DNA of 64,000 nucleotides from CAZVUW01 sp964629825 (lineage in GTDB: Bacteria; Actinomycetota; Nitriliruptoria; Euzebyales; Egibacteraceae): assembly GCA_964629825.1 (NCBI GenBank), contig CAZVUW010000002.1, forward strand, positions 19,523 through 83,522, given 5' to 3'. Both the position numbers and the translations under genes were made by a program. Below the pieces are notes generated by a model, which saw only the letters and a program-made list of their open reading frames with translations, was not told where the DNA came from and ran no database searches. Shown piece by piece: positions 59,514 through 64,000 of this stretch; within the stretch, counting starts at the first letter, position 1, and each line of letters starts with the position of its first letter.

Positions 59514-61925
59514 CTACCCGGCCGTTTCGACACGTGGAACCCACTCGCGGGCCTCGACCCGGGGGGCGTCAGCCTCGACCGGCACGTGCTCGTCGCACCA
59601 GGCGCAGATGCCGACCGGGTTCTTGGCGTTGCGCCGCGGCGGCTTGAGCGGCCCGCCGCAGCGGGTGCACGGCTGGGCCAGCGGCTGGGTCCACAACGCG
59701 AAGTCGCAGTCCGGGTAGTTGTTGCAGCCGTAGAAGGGCTTGCCGTAGCGGCTGGTCCGCTCGGTGAGCTGGCCCACCGGCCGGCCCGCCTTGGCGGCCT
59801 CGGACTCGCCCGCGGCGCACTTGGGGCAGTCGAAGCCGATGCGGCGCTCGACGTTCACGATCCCCTTGCAGTTCGGGTAGTCCTGGCAGCCGTAGAACGG
59901 TCCGAAGCGGCCGTCGCGGCGGATCATCGCCTTGCCGCACTCGGGGCAGCGGACCGACTCGTCGGGCTGAAGCTCCTCGACGGTGGTCACGTTGCCGTAG
60001 GCGTCGAGCGGCAGGGTGCCCTTGCACTCGGGCCAGCGCTGACAGGAGGCGAACCACTGCCGCGACTTGCCGGAGAAGACCTTCTCCATCGGGCCGCCGC
60101 ACTCTGGGCAGCGCTGGTCCTCGATGGGGATGCGCGGGCGCTCGGGCTTGCGCTCGGCGATCCAGTCGTCCACCTCGGCCAGGAAGTCCTTGACCGTGGC
60201 CTCCCACGACTGCTGGCCCTCGGCGATCTCGTCGAGCTCGCTCTCCATCCGCGCCGTGAAGGACACGTCGACGATCTCGGCGAAGTGCTGCTTGAGGTAA
60301 GCCGTGACCACCTCGCCCAGCGGAGTGGGCAGGAACTGGCGCTTCTCGAGCCGCACGTACTCGCGGTTGATCAGCGTCTGGATGATCGAGGCGTAGGTCG
60401 AAGGTCGTCCGATGCCCTCGGCCTCGAGCACCTTGACCAGGCTCGCGCCCGTGTAGCGGGGCGGCGGCGAGGTGAAGTGCTGCTCGGCGCGCACGTCGGC
60501 GAGCTGGAGCACCTCGCCGTCGGTGAGGTCGGGCAGCTCGGGCAGGGCGGCCTCGGAGTCGCCGTCGTCCTCGTCCCGGCCCTCCATGTACACCGACATG
60601 AAGCCGTCGAAGCGCAGGACCTGGCCGGTGACGCGGTAGCGCAGCTCGCGCCCGGAGCCGGGCTCCTCGCCGACGAGGTCGGCACGCACCGAGTCGAACA
60701 CGGCCGGCGCCATCTGCGTGGCGACGGTGCGCTTCCAGATCAGGTCGTAGAGCGCCCGCTGGTCGCTGTCGAGGCGCGCCGCCACCCGCTGCGGCAGGCG
60801 CCGGATGCTGGTGGGGCGGATGGCCTCGTGCGCCTCCTGCGCGCCCTTCGACTTGCCCTTGTAGCGCCGCGGCTGGTCCAGCGCGTAGCGCTCGCCGTAC
60901 TCGCGGCGGACCAGCTCGGTGATCTCGGCCAGGGCGGACTCGGACAGGTTGGTCGAGTCGGTCCTCATATATGTGATGAGCCCGACCGGCCCCTCGCCGT
61001 CGCCGACGTCCAGGCCCTCGTACAGCTGCTGGGCGACGCGCATGGTGCGGCTGGCGCTGAACCCGAGCTTGCGCTCGGCCTCCTGCTGAAGCGTTGAGGT
61101 CGTGAACGGCGCGGCCGGGTTGCGCTTGGTCTCCCGGCGTGTGACGTCGGCGACGCGCCAGCTGCGGATCGCCCGGGAGCGCTCGCGCAGCTCCTGCGCG
61201 GCGGCCTCGTCGCGGATGACGAGGTAGCGCTCGGCGTTGCCCTTGCGTGACTGCTCGGCGTAGCGCTTGGGCTCGACCACCCGCTGGTCGTCGACGCTGT
61301 GCAGGTTCGCCTCGAAGGTCGCCGAGGCGCGGGAGAAGCGCCCGTGCAGCGACCAGTACTCCTCGGGGACGAAGCGACGGATCTCGTCCTCGCGGTCGAC
61401 GATGATGCGCAGCGCCACCGACTGGACGCGCCCGGCCGAGATCCCGCTCGAGACGTTGCGCCACAGGGTCGGCGACAGGCGGTAGCCCACGATCCGGTCG
61501 ACCGCCCGGCGCGCCTGCTGGGCGTCCACCAGGGCGCTGTCGATGCGACGCGGCTCGGAGAAGGCGCGCAGGATCGCGTCACGGGTGATCTCGGTGAACA
61601 CGACCCGGTTGTCCTGGTCGGTGTCGATGCCCGCGACCTCGGCCACATGCCAGGCGATCGCCTCGCCCTCGCGGTCGAGGTCGGTGGCGAGGAAGACGTG
61701 CTCGGCCTCCTTGGCGGCCTTGCGGATCTGGCTGACCACCTTGGCCGAGCTCTTCGGCACCTCGTAGCGCAGCTCCACGTGGCCATCCGTCTTGATCGCG
61801 AAATCGCTGCGCGGCAGGTCACGGACATGACCGATCGAGGCGAGGACCTTGTAGTCCTTGCCCAGGTACTTCTCGATGGTCTTCGCCTTGGTAGGCGACT
61901 CGACGATCACCAGGTTCTTGGCCAT
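59514..61925 (-). CDS. topA: DNA topoisomerase I
   Basis: 803 residues. Toprim AKNLVIVESPTKAKTIEKYL at the start, catalytic Tyr319 in LITYMRTDSTNLS, and four C-terminal zinc ribbons (CPECGGPMEK ... CQRWPEC, CPECGKAMIR ... CQDYPNC, CPKCAAGES ... CNNYPDC, CTRCGGPL ... CAWC). Relaxes negative supercoils. Start ATG at 61925 agrees with family length. Normal core gene. Confidence 0.97.
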   Translation of the reverse strand: MAKNLVIVESPTKAKTIEKYLGKDYKVLASIGHVRDLPRSDFAIKTDGHVELRYEVPKSSAKVVSQIRKAAKEAEHVFLATDLDREGEAIAWHVAEVAGIDTDQDNRVVFTEITRDAILRAFSEPRRIDSALVDAQQARRAVDRIVGYRLSPTLWRNVSSGISAGRVQSVALRIIVDREDEIRRFVPEEYWSLHGRFSRASATFEANLHSVDDQRVVEPKRYAEQSRKGNAERYLVIRDEAAAQELRERSRAIRSWRVADVTRRETKRNPAAPFTTSTLQQEAERKLGFSASRTMRVAQQLYEGLDVGDGEGPVGLITYMRTDSTNLSESALAEITELVRREYGERYALDQPRRYKGKSKGAQEAHEAIRPTSIRRLPQRVAARLDSDQRALYDLIWKRTVATQMAPAVFDSVRADLVGEEPGSGRELRYRVTGQVLRFDGFMSVYMEGRDEDDGDSEAALPELPDLTDGEVLQLADVRAEQHFTSPPPRYTGASLVKVLEAEGIGRPSTYASIIQTLINREYVRLEKRQFLPTPLGEVVTAYLKQHFAEIVDVSFTARMESELDEIAEGQQSWEATVKDFLAEVDDWIAERKPERPRIPIEDQRCPECGGPMEKVFSGKSRQWFASCQRWPECKGTLPLDAYGNVTTVEELQPDESVRCPECGKAMIRRDGRFGPFYGCQDYPNCKGIVNVERRIGFDCPKCAAGESEAAKAGRPVGQLTERTSRYGKPFYGCNNYPDCDFALWTQPLAQPCTRCGGPLKPPRRNAKNPVGICAWCDEHVPVEADAPRVEAREWVPRVETAG

Positions 61926-62094
61926 GGAGATGGCTTCCCTCGACGGTTCGGGTGGGGGACGGGTGGCCTGTCAACAGGGCTGCCCCCGCCGTTGTTCCCC
62001 CGTTTCGCGCTGCCCACAGTAACGGGATCCTTGCTCGGCGCCGCAACTCCCTCTCCTCAGCAGCCGTCGCCGACCTGCGGTCGGCGGTGCCCTG

Positions 62095-63147
62095 TCAGGT
62101 CGGCTCCCCCGGCAGCGGAGGGGGGTCGAACAGGCGCGGACGGAACAGCCGATCGTGCGCCGCGAGGGCGAACCGGTCGGTCATGCCGGCCACGTAGTCG
62201 GCGACCTGCGTGGTGAGGTCGGCGTCGTTGTCACGGTAGGTGGCGGGCAGCTCGCCCGGGTGGGCCAGGTGGTGGTCCATCAGCGCGCGGATGACGGCGA
62301 TGGCGCCCTCCTTGCGCCGCGCGTTCTCCCCGGCGGTGTACACGCGCTCGAACATGAACGCGCGCAGCTCTGCCATCACCGCGGCGGTGTCCGGGGCCAT
62401 CGCGACCTCGCCGGCCGCGATCGAGTGCGCCACGACCGAGGTGATCATGGTCGCGATCCACTCGCGTCCGGGCTCGCCGAGGTGCCGGAGCGCGCTGGCT
62501 GGCAGCTGATCCCTCCGGAGCACCCCGGCGCGGAGGGCGTCGAGCGCGTCGTGGGTGAGGTAGGCGATCCGGTCGGCGAAGCGCACGACCAGCCCCTCGG
62601 GCGTGGACGGCGGCGGCTCGATCGCCCAGGTGTGGGCGCGGATGCCGTCACGGACCTCCCAGGTGAGGTTGAGGTCCTCGAGCACCTCGAAGATGCGCAC
62701 CCCCTGCGCGGCGTGGTGCCAGCCGTCCTCGAAGTAAGGAGCCAACGCCTCCTCGCCGGTGTGACCGAAGGGCGTGTGGCCGACGTCGTGGCCGAGGGCG
62801 ATCGCCTCCGCTAGCGGCTCGTTCAACCCGAGCGAGGCCGCGAGCGAGCGCGCCACCTGCGTCACCTGAAGCGTGTGGGTCAGCCGGGTGACGTAGTGGT
62901 CGCCGGTCGGGTTGAGGAACACCTGCGTCTTGTGCTTCAGGCGCCGAAACGCCTTGGAGTGCAGGATCCGGTCGCGGTCCCGCTCGAAGGCGGTGCGATG
63001 CGGGTCGGGCTCCTCGCTGCGGCGCCGCCCGCGCGTGGCGACCGAGCGCGTCGCCGCCGGCGCGAGGTGCTCCTCGGCGGCCTCGCGCAGCTCGCGCGTG
63101 CGGTGGAGAAATGGGCTCGGCTGCGACGGCTCGGGTGTGGCGCTCAT
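62095..63147 (-). CDS. dgt: deoxyguanosinetriphosphate triphosphohydrolase-like protein
   Basis: 350 residues. HD domain with His91 (RLTHTLQVTQVARS) and His120-Asp121 (ALGHDVGHTPFGHTG), RILHSKAFRRLKHKTQVFLN and FADRIAYLTHDALDALRAGV. Hydrolyses dGTP to deoxyguanosine and triphosphate, or a related nucleotide. ATG at 63147 in front of MSATPEPSQPSP; the frame extends upstream without similarity. Between topA and the pyrophosphatase gene. Confidence 0.95.
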   Translation of the reverse strand: MSATPEPSQPSPFLHRTRELREAAEEHLAPAATRSVATRGRRRSEEPDPHRTAFERDRDRILHSKAFRRLKHKTQVFLNPTGDHYVTRLTHTLQVTQVARSLAASLGLNEPLAEAIALGHDVGHTPFGHTGEEALAPYFEDGWHHAAQGVRIFEVLEDLNLTWEVRDGIRAHTWAIEPPPSTPEGLVVRFADRIAYLTHDALDALRAGVLRRDQLPASALRHLGEPGREWIATMITSVVAHSIAAGEVAMAPDTAAVMAELRAFMFERVYTAGENARRKEGAIAVIRALMDHHLAHPGELPATYRDNDADLTTQVADYVAGMTDRFALAAHDRLFRPRLFDPPPLPGEPT

Positions 63148-63386
63148 GACATCTCTGAGCCTAGGTGCACCCGCAGCGCGCGCCAGGCGTTCCCCACAGG
63201 CTCGTGAACTTGTGCACGAAGTAGAGTGACAATCTAGAATCCTGCTGGCCCCTCGCGGAGGGGGCGCTTCCTGTTGCGCCTTCAAGCGCCCATGCGCGGG
63301 GTTGGTCACCGCCCGTGTCCCGCTCGTCGTCGGCGTCCGCCTGCGCGCGAGCCCGCTGAGCCAACCGAACGGGAGCTCTAATACCG
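63148..63386 (+). other. divergent intergenic region with structured leader of the pyrophosphatase gene
   Basis: A TAGAAT box (63235-63240) is a possible -10; a -35 of TTGTGC is 19 bases upstream. If so, the leader is about 140 bases and contains two hairpins: a small one near 63248-63265 (CCCCTC / GAGGGG) and a larger one at 63262-63291. No known riboswitch motif was recognised. Confidence 0.42.
63262..63291 (+). ncRNA. leader hairpin upstream of the pyrophosphatase gene
   Basis: Perfect 8-base arms GGGCGCTT (63262-63269) and AAGCGCCC (63284-63291) with a 14-base loop. Partly overlaps another stem, so two alternative folds exist, which is suggestive of attenuation. Confidence 0.35.
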
Positions 63387-64000
63387 ATGGAAGCCGTTCC
63401 ATACATAGCCGCCGCGGCGGCCCTCGCCGGCCTCGCCCTCGCCTTCTACTTCTACGGGGTGGTCCGCAAGGCCAGCCCGGGCTCCGCGCGCATGGTGGAG
63501 CTGATGGAAGCCATCCAGGAGGGCGCCCGCGCCTTCCTGCGCCGCGAGTACAAGGCCGTGGCCATCTTCATCGCCGTGCTCGCGGTGCTGATCGCGCTGC
63601 TGCTCGAGAACGGCGTGCTGTCCGCCATCGCCTACGTGGTCGGCGCGACCTTCAGCGCCCTGGCCGGGTTCATCGGCATGACGGTGGCGACGATGGCGAA
63701 CGCCCGCACGGCCGAGGCCGCCAAGACCGGCCCGCAGCTTGCGCTGCCGCTCGCCTTCCGCGGCGGCGCGGTCATGGGCTTCTCGGTAGCCGGCCTGTCG
63801 CTGGTCGGTGTCGCCATCGCCTACATCGTGTTCGTCCAGGTGATGGACATCGAGAACCCGATCCAGGTCGTGACGACCTACTCGCTGGGCGCGTCGTCGA
63901 TCGCGCTGTTCGCCCGCATCGGCGGGGGCATCTACACGAAGGCGGCCGACGTCGGCGCCGACCTGGTCGGCAAGGTCGAGGCCGGCATCCCCGAGGACGA
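63387..64000 (+). CDS. hppA: membrane-bound H+/Na+-translocating pyrophosphatase, N-terminal part
   Basis: First 204 codons; runs off the right edge. YIAAAAALAGLALAFYFYGV, MVELMEAIQEGARAFLRREY, AFRGGAVMGFSVAGLSLVGV and SLGASSIALFARIGGGIYTK with ADVGADLVGKVEAGIPEDD are the family signature leading to the acidic substrate motifs. It couples PPi hydrolysis to ion pumping. The K+-dependence residue is not in the window. ATG at 63387. Confidence 0.95.
   Translation, partial: MEAVPYIAAAAALAGLALAFYFYGVVRKASPGSARMVELMEAIQEGARAFLRREYKAVAIFIAVLAVLIALLLENGVLSAIAYVVGATFSALAGFIGMTVATMANARTAEAAKTGPQLALPLAFRGGAVMGFSVAGLSLVGVAIAYIVFVQVMDIENPIQVVTTYSLGASSIALFARIGGGIYTKAADVGADLVGKVEAGIPED

Noticed and set aside
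57371..59647. 758-codon plus-strand frame over the MFS-thymidylate kinase gene
   Set aside because: Low-complexity antisense shadow caused by high GC; the minus strand has full domain signatures.

Overview
The window is GC-rich (roughly 70%), densely packed DNA with many 1-8 base overlaps between consecutive genes. It looks like a draft or metagenome contig of a high-GC Actinobacteriota member. Supporting signs are frequent GTG starts, at least two promoters whose -10 box sits 6-9 bases before the start codon (leaderless mRNAs), hairpin terminators without T tracts, cell-wall-binding type 2 repeats, a class F-like sortase with a threonine/proline-rich surface protein, and a transporter-thymidylate kinase fusion. 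A deep-branching class such as Nitriliruptoria or Thermoleophilia is possible, but that is inference. Two runs of exactly 100 N (7550-7649 and 51282-51381) are scaffold gaps.

Region 1 (1-31.2 kb) is a catabolic island. A TAXI-TRAP uptake system, three acyl-CoA dehydrogenases, a thiolase with a DUF35-type fusion partner, four short-chain dehydrogenases, an IpdAB-like CoA transferase, an acyl-CoA ligase, a P450 with its ferredoxin, a KstD-like flavoprotein, a MaoC-type hydratase, two crotonase-fold enzymes, a luciferase-like flavin oxidoreductase, an amidohydrolase-like protein and a FadR-type regulator together suggest uptake, hydroxylation, CoA activation and beta-oxidation or ring opening of a hydrophobic (terpenoid, steroid-like, alicyclic or aromatic) acid. 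The substrate cannot be named from sequence alone. AT-rich sites with an ATGAT core recur in front of several of these units and may be the regulator's operators. Inside this region (21522-22280) lies the most striking gene: a glutaredoxin-DinB fusion whose first redox cysteine is encoded by in-frame TGA, followed at the right distance by a SECIS-like hairpin. It is a strong candidate selenoprotein.

Region 2 (31.3-51.9 kb) carries membrane and envelope functions: a TerC-like protein, a very large secreted subtilisin with Calx-beta and wall-binding repeats, two MFS exporters, ArsR and TetR regulators, a pirin, a CcdA-DsbA thiol-redox pair, an RDD protein, another SDR, a TRIC-type channel, an M20 amidohydrolase, a lipoprotein, a sortase and its probable substrate.

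Region 3 (52.3-53.8 kb) is visibly less GC-rich and holds a DUF433/VapC45-type toxin-antitoxin pair with a 24-base tandem duplication at the gene junction, next to tRNA-Thr(CGT).

Region 4 (53.9-64 kb) is mostly core genome: a flavin monooxygenase and a GDT1-type transporter, then DNA polymerase III delta prime, MFS-thymidylate kinase, topoisomerase I, dGTPase-like triphosphohydrolase and the start of a membrane pyrophosphatase with a structured leader.
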